Shown: positions 23,460 through 30,945, counted from the first letter of the stretch. The stretch is DNA of 32,736 nt from Candidatus Segatella violae (GCA_002440225.1 DJSH01000055.1:10491-43226), one strand, 5' to 3'. Notes: generated by a model not told the origin, from the letters alone. Made by a program: numbers and translations.

Positions 23460-26213
23460 ATGGAAAGAAACGTAGAAAGAAAGACATTGAGTTTCGGCAA
23501 GGGCATGACAAACGTGCCCAGCGACCTAATGAGCGACGACTCGGAGCTGTTGGAGAGTGACGGATTCATCTATAAGGATGGAGAAATGAAGCCAATACAG
23601 AAGCCTAAGGCGGTAGATGGAATTTTCGACCTTCTATATATCCACAAGGGTGCCGACTACAGGAACTATGTGATGCTGAGGGATGCGGGCACTAGCAAGA
23701 GCCTTATCTTCAGTGGTAGCTTGGAGGACGGAAAAGTAGACCCTAGCTTGTGGCAAAGCTTCGACATCACGTATAATGTGCTTGATGTGAAGAGCGTGGG
23801 AAACACCGTAGTGATAGCTACGAACGAAGGAATAGCTTATTTCCTGCGCAAAGGAGGGAAATACAAGGAGCTTGGAACAGATTTGCCTAGACCAAGCTTT
23901 ACGCCTTACTTGCTTGGCGGATCTGTTGGCTTAGGTGGCACTACTTCATGCGATCTAAAAGAGATTATTGATTCGTCGGAAAAATCAGCATTATACAATA
24001 CAGATGGGAGTTTTGCAAAAGTTGTAGAACCTTCGGAAGATGAAGGCTTGACAAACAAAACCTCATATTATAAATATACTCCAAAAAATGATGCGGAAAA
24101 GGTCAGTACCTTTCAGACCGCGGTAAGAGGGCACGCTGCTGCTGTTATATCAAAAGCTAAAGAATTAGGGTATTTTCTGTTTCCTTTTTTTATAAGGTAT
24201 GCCTTGAAGCTGTACGATGGGAGCTATGCGAGGATTTCCGCTCCTATACTATGTTACCCAACCATCAATAGAAATTGCAGGTATGTGCCTGTCTGCTACG
24301 ATGAGAATATCAAAAACTTTAAAGAAACATCAGGTGATACTCGTAATTTTAACATGTATCCTTATTATGCAAAGTTAAGATTTGAAGCTAGCATAGAAGA
24401 TATAGAAAACTGGAAAGACATAGTAAAGGAATTGGTGGTTTTCGCCTCAGATGAAGTGATGCCTTTTTATATAGATGAAGACTGGAAATTTTCTTCCGTT
24501 GAAGAAGTGAATGGAGAGTACTACTATAGTTTTATAAATGCGAGACAAGCTTACGCAATTGAAAATCCATTTCCTGGAGCCACAGCTATACAGAAACCAG
24601 TATTTGCCTTTGATAAGGACAGCTATCCTGCCAGAGAGGTGCTAATGCCGAAATACAAATCAGACTCAGAAATTATCAGCGAGTTAAAAAGCAAAACGCA
24701 GTTCTATAAATTATTTTCTATTGGCACGGATTCGTCATATTATCTAGGGGCAGGTGCAAAAGACGCTCCTATCCCAATACATACAATAGAAAATCTTACA
24801 ACGCAGGAGCAACTAAAGGTAGATGACTACTATGGTTGGTCCAAGTTAGTATCTCAAAACATATATGTGTACAACAAAAGACTGAATATGTTTAATATCA
24901 AGAGATACCCATTTAAAGGATTCAATCTGTTTCATGATGACATACAGGCATATAATGCTAATTTCAAATTTTCATATTACGTACATATCGTTTCCGATAG
25001 CATGGATTGTTGGGTTAAGTCTGACGAAATGGATGAGCTTGTACCTGACGCAGCCAATGCGTGGTTATACTACCCTGACCCAAACGCAACGGAAATGATT
25101 GTATGGGACAGCGTAAGCAACAAAGGTATGCTTTTGGAATTACATCCACACCCGATGCTAAACGGCGCATATAGTTTTAACAAATTGCCTACAGATGACA
25201 CTTTCGTTCCTTCTGACGATGTGAAAATTCCTACAGTAGACACAACTGCCCATGAAACAATGGACTCGCAGATTTTTACCTCGGTGGTGAACAATCCATT
25301 TTTGTTTGAGGCTTCGGGCGACAACACCGTGGGAACAGGAAAGATACTGGGAATCGTGGCTAATACGGAGGCTGTGAGCCAAGGACAGTTTGGACAATAT
25401 CCATTGATCGTGTTCACAGACGAAGGCATATATGCCATGGGGGTGACATCGGAAGGTCTCTATGGCAGCGTATATCCTATATCAAGAGAGGTCTGCAACA
25501 ACGTAGACAGCATCACGCCGACAGACAGACTGGTATACTTTACATCAGATAAAGGGCTGATGGCTATATCTGGAGGAACGGCGGCGACCGTGAGCAGGGT
25601 GATGAACGGAAGGACCCCAAGGAACTTTGCCGAGAAACAGCATGAGGGATTCCTGAACTTCTTAAAATCTTGCATCATCGCTTACGACTATCGTGACTCC
25701 ATGCTGAGGATATTCAAGAAGAGCAATGGATTTGACAAAGACGGCGAGATTGACGAGAAAGAGAAGGACTACTATATCTACAATATAGCAGACGGTACTT
25801 TCGGGATGAGCACGATAGGCGTCCCCATCAAGTCGGTGACGAACGACTATCCAGACAACGTGATACAGGACATCGCCCTTGGTATCTATACGCTGACAGG
25901 AAAGCCAGACATCAACGATGACGAGGAGAAATATAGCGGACATATCACGACAAGACCGCTGAAACTGGGCGGTAGCATGACGTTGAAAAGCCTGAGAGCC
26001 ATCAAGAACTTGGCGGATACGGATGAGGGAAAGCTGAGTCTGGAAATATGGGGAAGCAACGACTGTAAGCACTGGTGTCAGTTGCATTCTTTGGGGGGCA
26101 AACCTTGGAAATACTTTACCTTCAAATATACATTGAAGGATTTCAAGGCTGTGGACTCGTTTGCTGGCAGCATCGTTGAGGTACAATCGAGAAGAGAAGA
26201 CAAGATGAGATAA
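23460..26213 (+). CDS. Large virion protein (resembles the stabilisation-type proteins of Bacteroidales podoviruses)
   Basis: A 917-residue protein from the ATG at 23460; a GTG at 23418 lies within terL and is less likely. The N-terminus has LSFGKGMTNVPSDLMSDDSE and DGEMKPIQKPK, which I associate with a large protein found beside terminase in crAss-like and other Bacteroidales podoviruses. The conserved C-terminal part contains short beta repeats, such as VFTDEGIYAMGVTSEGLYGS, IYPISREV-like segments, and LVYFTSDKGLMAISGG, consistent with a propeller-like fold. Residues about 160-600 are encoded by much more AT-rich DNA than the two ends, pointing to exchange of the central domain. Its exact place in the particle is unknown to me. 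Confidence 0.65.
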   Translation: MERNVERKTLSFGKGMTNVPSDLMSDDSELLESDGFIYKDGEMKPIQKPKAVDGIFDLLYIHKGADYRNYVMLRDAGTSKSLIFSGSLEDGKVDPSLWQSFDITYNVLDVKSVGNTVVIATNEGIAYFLRKGGKYKELGTDLPRPSFTPYLLGGSVGLGGTTSCDLKEIIDSSEKSALYNTDGSFAKVVEPSEDEGLTNKTSYYKYTPKNDAEKVSTFQTAVRGHAAAVISKAKELGYFLFPFFIRYALKLYDGSYARISAPILCYPTINRNCRYVPVCYDENIKNFKETSGDTRNFNMYPYYAKLRFEASIEDIENWKDIVKELVVFASDEVMPFYIDEDWKFSSVEEVNGEYYYSFINARQAYAIENPFPGATAIQKPVFAFDKDSYPAREVLMPKYKSDSEIISELKSKTQFYKLFSIGTDSSYYLGAGAKDAPIPIHTIENLTTQEQLKVDDYYGWSKLVSQNIYVYNKRLNMFNIKRYPFKGFNLFHDDIQAYNANFKFSYYVHIVSDSMDCWVKSDEMDELVPDAANAWLYYPDPNATEMIVWDSVSNKGMLLELHPHPMLNGAYSFNKLPTDDTFVPSDDVKIPTVDTTAHETMDSQIFTSVVNNPFLFEASGDNTVGTGKILGIVANTEAVSQGQFGQYPLIVFTDEGIYAMGVTSEGLYGSVYPISREVCNNVDSITPTDRLVYFTSDKGLMAISGGTAATVSRVMNGRTPRNFAEKQHEGFLNFLKSCIIAYDYRDSMLRIFKKSNGFDKDGEIDEKEKDYYIYNIADGTFGMSTIGVPIKSVTNDYPDNVIQDIALGIYTLTGKPDINDDEEKYSGHITTRPLKLGGSMTLKSLRAIKNLADTDEGKLSLEIWGSNDCKHWCQLHSLGGKPWKYFTFKYTLKDFKAVDSFAGSIVEVQSRREDKMR

Positions 26214-26254
26214 ATACTTTATATTCTTTTCATAAGCTAAGTTGATAACATAAA

Positions 26255-26287
26255 GAAGGCGGCTACTCGTGATGAGCAGTCGCCTTC
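26255..26287. terminator. Hairpin, possible terminator between convergent operons
   Basis: GAAGGCG (26255-26261) pairs with CGCCTTC (26281-26287), extended by wobble and partial pairing inside. No good U-tract follows on the forward strand, and only TTTATG on the reverse, so termination strength is uncertain. The position between the 917-residue gene and the rhomboid gene fits. Confidence 0.55.
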
Positions 26288-26311
26288 AAAACATAGTAAC
26301 TAACTAAAACC

Positions 26312-26794
26312 TTAAAACTTATGAAACATATTAAGAAGAAATCCTACAAAATATCCTATTATGAAAGCATATAGATGAAGCAAACCATTGACATTCGGAA
26401 TCAGCATCGTGATGAGAATGAACGGCATCGCCTTCTTGGAGACTTCAAGCCATCTCCCTGTCTTGCCCCACATGATACCGAAGACGGCGAAAAGGAATCC
26501 TGAGAGTCCCATCGTGGAATCGCCTACGTACATCGGTAGGAAACTGGCTGCTACGGCTACAATGAAAGCCAAGAGCGCAGACATCTTATTTCTGATGCCC
26601 CAAAGTGCCATCAGATTGACGGCAAGATGAAAAACGTTCGCATGACAGAAACTGTATGCTATATGATTCCACCATGGGCACCCAGCATAAAAACCAACAT
26701 GGAGGAAATATCCTGCAAGGCAAGCAATGCTAATGGATAGCTTTGGCTTCCAGTTTCTGCTTGCGCAGTTCCATATCCCTGTATTCCTTTCCAT
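26312..26794 (-). CDS. Rhomboid-type intramembrane serine protease
   Basis: A 160-residue, strongly hydrophobic protein with about five or six membrane segments. It has the full set of rhomboid core marks: H51-x4-H56-x3-N60 in CHANVFHLAVN (same spacing as in GlpG), G96-L-S98-G99 carrying the nucleophile serine, and a catalytic histidine H140 followed by A143, G147 and G151 (HLYAFIIGYFVG). Rhomboids cut membrane proteins within or near the bilayer. It is short for the family but the core is complete. The ATG at 26794 overlaps the upstream gene by 65 bases; no alternative ATG lies before the first membrane segment. The target in the phage cycle is unknown. Confidence 0.8.
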   Translation of the reverse strand: MERNTGIWNCASRNWKPKLSISIACLAGYFLHVGFYAGCPWWNHIAYSFCHANVFHLAVNLMALWGIRNKMSALLAFIVAVAASFLPMYVGDSTMGLSGFLFAVFGIMWGKTGRWLEVSKKAMPFILITMLIPNVNGLLHLYAFIIGYFVGFLLNMFHKF

Positions 26795-27185
26795 ATCGCT
26801 TGCAATTAGAAAATATATCCTCTACGGTCCTCGGTGACAAAAAGAATTCTGGCGCAGGCTCGCCAACCAAGAAGGTGCAGATGAAGTAAAGCGACTTGCC
26901 GATGAACTCCTTGCGCTGAGACAACTCCTGAAGCCGATTGAACAACGAATAGTACATTCTCCTTCTGGGAGGTGACATCACATCGACCGTGGAGGTATCG
27001 CCCATCACCATCTTGCGCAGTTTCTCGAAAGCTTGTTTTGGGCTGACGTAGTATCTGGGCGCAGGATGTGCAGAGACTTTAATCCACGCCTCTCTCTGGG
27101 AATGGCATCGGGGCGCAACGTCACGATATGCCATCATCAAATCCTCTCGCTGCCGAGCACTCAAGTCAAAATTGGTTTTCGTCAT
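26730..27185 (-). CDS. Unknown protein co-transcribed with the rhomboid gene
   Basis: A 151-residue soluble protein, basic and helical. Stretches such as MMAYRDVAPRCHSQREAWIK, VSPKQAFEKLRKM and MSPPRRRMYYSLFNRLQEL dominate, followed by a short hydrophobic part (SLYFICTFLVGEPAPEFFLS) and a Lys/Arg-rich tail. I know similar proteins from Bacteroidales phages but no name or function. It is the first gene after a consensus host-type promoter, with its start 24 bases from the -7 box, and its coding sequence overlaps the rhomboid start by 65 bases, so the two are likely expressed together. A DNA-binding or adaptor role is possible but unsupported. Confidence 0.7.
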   Translation of the reverse strand: MTKTNFDLSARQREDLMMAYRDVAPRCHSQREAWIKVSAHPAPRYYVSPKQAFEKLRKMVMGDTSTVDVMSPPRRRMYYSLFNRLQELSQRKEFIGKSLYFICTFLVGEPAPEFFLSPRTVEDIFSNCKRYGKEYRDMELRKQKLEAKAIH

Positions 27186-27208
27186 AAGATAGCCTTTAAA
27201 ACATGCTG

Positions 27209-27240
27209 CAAATATACTATTAATTTAGAAATAGTCCAAA
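27209..27240 (-). promoter_or_regulatory. Consensus host-type reverse promoter for the rhomboid cassette
   Basis: On the reverse strand TTTG (27240-27237), exactly 20 bases, then TATATTTG (27216-27209), a full match to both parts of the Bacteroidetes consensus. It can be read by uninfected-host RNA polymerase, unlike the late-type promoters. Confidence 0.75.
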
Positions 27241-27274
27241 TAAAATAGTATTCTTTAACTTTTTGCCACAAAAG

Positions 27275-27306
27275 ATTGCGTGTTTGTAAGATTTTTATTA
27301 GCTTTG
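27275..27306 (+). promoter_or_regulatory. Host-like forward promoter for the lysis region
   Basis: ATTG (27275-27278, one mismatch), 20 bases, then TAGCTTTG (27299-27306), a full -7 match. It gives a leader of about 70 A-rich bases before the ATG at 27386. The divergent gap 27186-27385 holds this promoter and the reverse one only. Confidence 0.6.
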
Positions 27307-27385
27307 CAACAGTTTAACAAACAAGAACTTGCTTTTCTAAGAAATTAGTAATTAAATCAACATACAAAAATCAAATTAAAAGATT

Positions 27386-27868
27386 ATGAGAAGAAGAAGA
27401 CAAGAAGACCCTCTCACCGAAGAGGAGCGGCAAGACGTGAAGCACGAATTGCTGCGCAGGAAGATTTATCATTTTTACGAGCATCTATCAAGGTGGGCAC
27501 CCCTGCTGTTGATGCTGTGGCACTGGTATGGCGTGATGGACTACAGTAGACATCCACGACCGACCATCCTAGACACCGAGGACAACGGGAGCTGCATCAT
27601 CTGGATGTATACGCTATGCTATGTGTACATGCCATTCGCCATGATACCTGTGAGCTATTTCTTTCACTGGTGCTGGATATTCAGAATACCCTTCTACTAT
27701 TTCATCGGGATCAGCGTGATAAGGTTTGGCTACCAACACTGGCTGATAACCCCGGAGCAACTAACCATGCACTATATACTAATAATATTAACTATAACAA
27801 CTTACGCTTATGGACTCACAAGCATTGCTATCAAAGGCAAGAAATGCTGTCAGGATGCTGGAAAATGA
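27386..27868 (+). CDS. Small polytopic membrane protein of the lysis region
   Basis: A 160-residue protein. A basic N-terminus (MRRRRQEDPLTEEE, then RRKIYHFYEHLSR) leads into about four hydrophobic segments (APLLLMLWHWYGVM, IIWMYTLCYVYMPFAMIPVS, FRIPFYYFIGISVI and YILIILTITTYAY). A Cys-Cys pair lies near the end. Its 3' end overlaps the next gene by 59 bases in another frame. The place before the holin suggests an auxiliary lysis or membrane role, for example an antiholin or pinholin, but the sequence does not settle that. The ATG follows an A-rich leader. Confidence 0.65.
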   Translation: MRRRRQEDPLTEEERQDVKHELLRRKIYHFYEHLSRWAPLLLMLWHWYGVMDYSRHPRPTILDTEDNGSCIIWMYTLCYVYMPFAMIPVSYFFHWCWIFRIPFYYFIGISVIRFGYQHWLITPEQLTMHYILIILTITTYAYGLTSIAIKGKKCCQDAGK

Positions 27869-28268
27869 CGAATGCGGACTAGACGGCATACAGAGAGAGG
27901 CAGCCATGAGGTGCCTAGACTATTACATGAACGGCAACAGCCACTTTACGGAGTTGTCTGCCAGAGGCTGCATCGCCCAGATGTATTACTACGAGGGTGA
28001 CACGAAGAAGGTGTTTGCCCCCTACTTCGACTACAAGGAGATAAGAGACGAGTATGAGAAGGTGAAGGACATGATACCCGACTACAATATGTGGGACTAC
28101 GCCGTGACGATGAACCTAGCCTACTCGAACCATTGGGAGGTGGTGAGGAAATGGACGAAAAGCAAAGAGAAGCTTACGGAGAGGATGAGCGAGCTGGCTG
28201 TAAGTTTTCTTTGCGACGAGGACACAGCCCACCCTTGCGATAAAATTTTCTGGTACATGAACAGTTAG
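27810..28268 (+). CDS. Conserved phage protein of unknown function
   Basis: A 152-residue, acidic, soluble protein from the ATG at 27810, which lies within the preceding gene. Characteristic stretches are ARNAVRMLENDECGLDGIQR, SHFTELSARGCIAQMYYYEG, YNMWDYAVTMNLAYSNHWEV and the end CDEDTAHPCDKIFWYMNS. I have seen this pattern in other phages of gut bacteria next to lysis or membrane genes, but know no function. The 59-base overlap implies translational coupling with the membrane protein. The late-type promoter begins two bases after its stop. Confidence 0.65.
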   Translation: MDSQALLSKARNAVRMLENDECGLDGIQREAAMRCLDYYMNGNSHFTELSARGCIAQMYYYEGDTKKVFAPYFDYKEIRDEYEKVKDMIPDYNMWDYAVTMNLAYSNHWEVVRKWTKSKEKLTERMSELAVSFLCDEDTAHPCDKIFWYMNS

Positions 28269-28270
28269 AC

Positions 28271-28310
28271 GGAAATACGGAAGAACGTATCGAAAACACG
28301 CCTATCTTTG
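28271..28310 (+). promoter_or_regulatory. Phage late-type promoter for the holin-endolysin-spanin genes
   Basis: GGAAATACGGAA (28271-28282), exactly 20 bases, then TATCTTTG (28303-28310). The element matches the two copies at the head operons in 11 of 12 positions, and the spacing is identical. The holin ATG at 28338 is 28 bases downstream. An in-frame TTG at 28308 is part of the promoter and was rejected as start. Confidence 0.7.
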
Positions 28311-28337
28311 TCGGCATTAATCAAACATCAATGGTAT

Positions 28338-28781
28338 ATGACAGAGATAATTCATACTTTCCTACAGGAGCATCTATATAGAGCTGCGCTAATCATCGCA
28401 CTCTGCATGGGTGCTCTTGTTGTATCTATGGCAGTAGACTTATTCTTCGGCATAAAAAAGGCGAAGGAGAACGGCGAGGCTACGACCAGCAGAGGATTTA
28501 AGAAGACTTGCGACAAGGCAAGAAAGTATTTCTCACCCTTCATGGTGGCTGTGTGCATCGATTTGATAGCCTGCACGGTGCTTCCGTTCCCTGTGTTCTC
28601 GATGATATGGGCAGGATATTGCGTGTTCTGCGAATTTGTGAGCGTGAGGGAGAAATCTTGGCAAAAGGCTGAGATAAGGAAACAAGAGCGTACGGTATCG
28701 ATACTCCTAGAGAACAAAGACGATTTGGCGAAAGCCATGTTCGAGATAATGAAACAAGCGAAGGAGGAGGAAAAGGCATGA
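28338..28781 (+). CDS. Phage holin family protein
   Basis: A 147-residue protein from the ATG at 28338, supported by promoter spacing. It has a hydrophobic segment at about 14-36 (ALIIALCMGALVVSMAVDLF), then GIKKAKENGEATTSRGFKKT, a phrase common in Bacteroidales phage holins. Another two hydrophobic segments lie near 68-100 (FMVAVCIDLIACTVLPF, VFSMIWAGYCVFCEF), with a charged tail. Holins form membrane lesions that set the time of lysis. Its stop overlaps the endolysin start (ATGA). Confidence 0.75.
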   Translation: MTEIIHTFLQEHLYRAALIIALCMGALVVSMAVDLFFGIKKAKENGEATTSRGFKKTCDKARKYFSPFMVAVCIDLIACTVLPFPVFSMIWAGYCVFCEFVSVREKSWQKAEIRKQERTVSILLENKDDLAKAMFEIMKQAKEEEKA

Positions 28782-29323
28782 AGGTGACGAGAGAACAGAT
28801 GCTAGCCATCATCGGTGATGGGCAGCGAACTGATTACTTCCTGCACTACATCAATGCCTGGGCTACTACATTCGGCATCAACACACCGCTTAGGATGGCG
28901 CATTTTCTGGCGCAAGTGTGCCATGAGACCAATGGATTTAAGCTGCTGCGAGAGGTAGGAAAACCTTGCTACTTCAACAAATACGAGCAAGGAAAGCTTG
29001 CCAAGATGCTCGGTAATACACAGAAGGGGGACGGAACCAAGTATAAGGGCAGAGGGTTGTTGATGCTGACCGGTAGAGCGAACTATGAGGCTTATCAGAA
29101 CTCAGGCTATTGCACTGGCGACATCATGACTAATCCAGAATGGCTAGAGAAGCCTCTGGGGGCAGTGAAGAGTGGCATGTGGTATTGGTGGAAGAAGGGG
29201 CTGAACGCTCTCGCCGACAAGGACAACATCCTAGGTGTTACCAAGAAGATAAACGGCGGTACCAATGGGCTTGACAGCAGAAAGAAATGGCTTGTGAAAT
29301 GTAAAAAGGCTTTGGACGTATGA
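28778..29323 (+). CDS. GH19-type endolysin
   Basis: A 181-residue protein. It has the lysozyme-like GH19 (chitinase-type) signature: MAHFLAQVCHETNGFKLLRE with the catalytic Glu in CHETNGF (about residue 50), then FNKYEQGKLAKMLGN, GTKYKGRGLLMLTGRANYEA and a C-terminal KKINGGTNGLDSRKKW. These enzymes cut the glycan strands of peptidoglycan. There is no signal peptide, so release depends on the holin encoded before it (ATGA overlap). Length is that of a single catalytic domain, with no separate wall-binding domain. It also overlaps the spanin gene by four bases. Confidence 0.9.
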   Translation: MKVTREQMLAIIGDGQRTDYFLHYINAWATTFGINTPLRMAHFLAQVCHETNGFKLLREVGKPCYFNKYEQGKLAKMLGNTQKGDGTKYKGRGLLMLTGRANYEAYQNSGYCTGDIMTNPEWLEKPLGAVKSGMWYWWKKGLNALADKDNILGVTKKINGGTNGLDSRKKWLVKCKKALDV

Positions 29324-29760
29324 AATGGTATGACATTAGAGTTTGGAAATGGTTGTGCATCGGACTGGTCGTAGGACTAGTGCTGCTAGCGTTGGCAGGA
29401 TGCAAAAGCAAGGAGTATATCATGGTGCCCGAATATCATACGGAGTATGTTTGCAGGACCGACACTTTCCATAAACTGGATAGTGTTATCCTGAAAGATT
29501 CGGTGTATGTGTATCAGAAAGGCGATACGGTATATTATAACAAGGTGGCGTATCGGGACAGATGGCACAATATATATAAGGTGAAGACTGATACTTTCAT
29601 CAAAAGAGATTCGGTATCGGTGCCCTACCCTGTGACTAGGGAACTTACCAAGAACGAACTGAGACTGATGACGCTCGGAAGATTGTTTGTCGGATTTTTG
29701 TTCTTGGTGGTGATAGCGATGGGTGCAGGTATCTGGTGGTATCACAATAAGAAGTGCTAG
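29320..29760 (+). CDS. Unimolecular spanin (outer-membrane lipoprotein with inner-membrane anchor)
   Basis: A 146-residue protein. The N-terminal signal GLVVGLVLLALAGC gives a lipobox with Cys28. The middle (about 30-115) is beta-rich and polar with repeated DS/DT phrases (DSVILKDSVYVYQKGDTVYY, KTDTFIKRDSVSVPYPVT). A second hydrophobic segment lies at about 119-140 (FVGFLFLVVIAMGAGIWWY), followed by HNKKC. A lipoprotein N-terminus plus a C-terminal transmembrane helix is the u-spanin plan, which joins both membranes and fuses them after wall digestion. It is the third gene in holin-endolysin-spanin order, coupled by ATGA. Confidence 0.75.
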   Translation: MKWYDIRVWKWLCIGLVVGLVLLALAGCKSKEYIMVPEYHTEYVCRTDTFHKLDSVILKDSVYVYQKGDTVYYNKVAYRDRWHNIYKVKTDTFIKRDSVSVPYPVTRELTKNELRLMTLGRLFVGFLFLVVIAMGAGIWWYHNKKC

Positions 29761-29763
29761 CTT

Positions 29764-30072
29764 ATGGCAGAGATTTCTAAGGAGCTGGAGGCGATTGATT
29801 CTCTTCTGATGGAGTTTCACGACCGCATTCAGAGTGGAAGATGCTTCTCTACGAAGCTTCAAAACCAGCAGATGCTATCGTTTCTCCACATGATCGCCAA
29901 CAAGGATGAGGGGATGAGTTTTGCCGAGGCTTGCTCTTATACTAGGATTCCTTCTTCTACTTTCAGAAGGTTGGTAAAGGAAGGAAAACTGCCTGAGGGC
30001 AAAAAGCGCAAGGGCTTTACGGAAAAATTCTGGTATGCAAAAGATTTGGATGAATACATTGATAAGTTGTAA
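29764..30072 (+). CDS. Small winged-helix / excisionase-like DNA-binding protein
   Basis: A 102-residue protein starting three bases after the spanin stop. The N-terminal half is helical (KELEAIDSLLMEFHDRI). The second half reads MSFAEACSYTRIPSSTFRRL, VKEGKLPEGKKRKGFTEKFW and YAKDLDEYIDKL, the pattern of a MerR/excisionase-type winged helix that reads a DNA site. Similar proteins are encoded in Bacteroidales mobile elements. As the last gene of the lysis unit it could regulate phage genes, perhaps the late promoters; this is speculation. A strong terminator follows. Confidence 0.6.
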   Translation: MAEISKELEAIDSLLMEFHDRIQSGRCFSTKLQNQQMLSFLHMIANKDEGMSFAEACSYTRIPSSTFRRLVKEGKLPEGKKRKGFTEKFWYAKDLDEYIDKL

Positions 30073-30138
30073 GATAGATTTTTCTTGTTATTTTATTCAT
30101 GATTATTAGGTTGTTAGTTGAAATGTTTTAAAACAGAA

Positions 30139-30173
30139 AATCCCCACTCGGCTGTGATAGCTGGGTGGGGATT
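30139..30173. terminator. Strong hairpin terminator at the end of the lysis operon
   Basis: AATCCCCAC (30139-30147) pairs with GTGGGGATT (30165-30173), continuing through mixed pairs to a 5-base loop (30154-30158). Forward transcripts end near here. The gap 30073-30236 holds this hairpin and no supported gene; the converging reverse genes end at 30237. Confidence 0.75.
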
Positions 30174-30236
30174 GTGATTATTATTCATTCAATTATTTGA
30201 ATTTAAACCAATAATAAACCCTAAACAAAAAAATGC

Positions 30237-30377
30237 TTATCGCCTTGGTGATGCGATGGTCTCTGATGTAATTGGCATCATCAACCCAATTTTATTGAGC
30301 ATTGCATTATCAATGCGCTTATCTACCCAATAGTCATTACCACTGCTCATTATCTTCTTTGCCAGTCTAATCTTCAT
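30237..30377 (-). CDS. 46-residue conserved-type phage protein
   Basis: On the reverse strand an ATG at 30377 overlaps the stop of the gene before it in an ATGA junction. The 46-residue product begins MKIRLAKKIMSSGNDYWVDK and ends SETIASPRR. A start of the type MKIRLAKKI is common among tiny proteins in Bacteroidales phage early regions, which together with the overlap supports a real gene despite its length. It is basic, with no membrane segment. Function unknown. Confidence 0.65.
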   Translation of the reverse strand: MKIRLAKKIMSSGNDYWVDKRIDNAMLNKIGLMMPITSETIASPRR

Positions 30378-30592
30378 AAGCCACGTTCAAATCCTATGTT
30401 AATAAAATATTCATTTATCTCTTTTTCGGAATCAAATAGTCTTGGGTTGCCAAATCTATCTTTTATTGTCCTGTATTTTTGCCACCAATGGAATTTGTAT
30501 CTTACTACATATTGAACTTTATCCGTAAAGGATGGCAATATTGCTCCATTAAAGACACGTGGTGTTCTAATTTGTTTTATTCTAACCTTCAT
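30374..30592 (-). CDS. Small basic protein, unknown function
   Basis: A 72-residue protein from the ATG at 30592, overlapping its upstream neighbour by four bases (ATGA) and its downstream one likewise. It is rich in Arg/Lys and aromatic residues (YVVRYKFHWWQKYRTIKDRF), with an acidic helix near the end (FDSEKEINEYFINIGF). This resembles small nucleic-acid-associated phage proteins in composition only. It lies in a reverse chain of small coupled genes. Confidence 0.65.
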   Translation of the reverse strand: MKVRIKQIRTPRVFNGAILPSFTDKVQYVVRYKFHWWQKYRTIKDRFGNPRLFDSEKEINEYFINIGFERGL

Positions 30593-30945
30593 TTCTTCAC
30601 CTCCTTATCGAACTTTGAACATTGAACAATTGAGATACAATCTACTTTGTTAAGTTCTGCTTTGCTATAGTCACTCACAATGTAGAAGCATCCTTTTTCG
30701 AAAGTAACAGCACCAATAAATCTTCCAAAGTAATGGTTAACCAATAACTCATCGTTTTCCCACACTTCTTTGCCGTTCTTGTCTCTAAGCCCTGTGTACT
30801 GGCAGACGGTGGAAGGGTCAACCTCCATTATACAATGTTTTCCTTCTATTGCAACTCCTCCACTTGCAAGATGTTTTAGGTCTCCCTCAATCCACATACC
30901 ATCATGCAATGTCTTTGCCTTGAATTTAATATTTTCTAATTTCAT
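30589..30945 (-). CDS. YopX-family protein
   Basis: A 118-residue protein from the ATG at 30945; a GTG 24 bases upstream, overlapping the previous stop, is an alternative. It begins IKFKAKTLHDGMWIEGDL and has the YopX hallmark VDPSTVCQYTGLRDKNGKE followed by VWENDEL, then a short beta-rich end. YopX proteins are common in phages and mobile elements of Firmicutes and Bacteroidetes; their function is not established. The gene is coupled to the 72-residue gene by ATGA. Confidence 0.85.
   Translation of the reverse strand: MKLENIKFKAKTLHDGMWIEGDLKHLASGGVAIEGKHCIMEVDPSTVCQYTGLRDKNGKEVWENDELLVNHYFGRFIGAVTFEKGCFYIVSDYSKAELNKVDCISIVQCSKFDKEVKK

Noticed and set aside
26321..26374. 17-codon forward ORF starting at 26321
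   Set aside because: It lies antisense to the end of the rhomboid gene, is very short and has no promoter or partner.
28308..28337. Holin start at TTG 28308
   Set aside because: The TTG is the end of the -7 box TATCTTTG; ATG 28338 fits the spacing seen at the other two late promoters.
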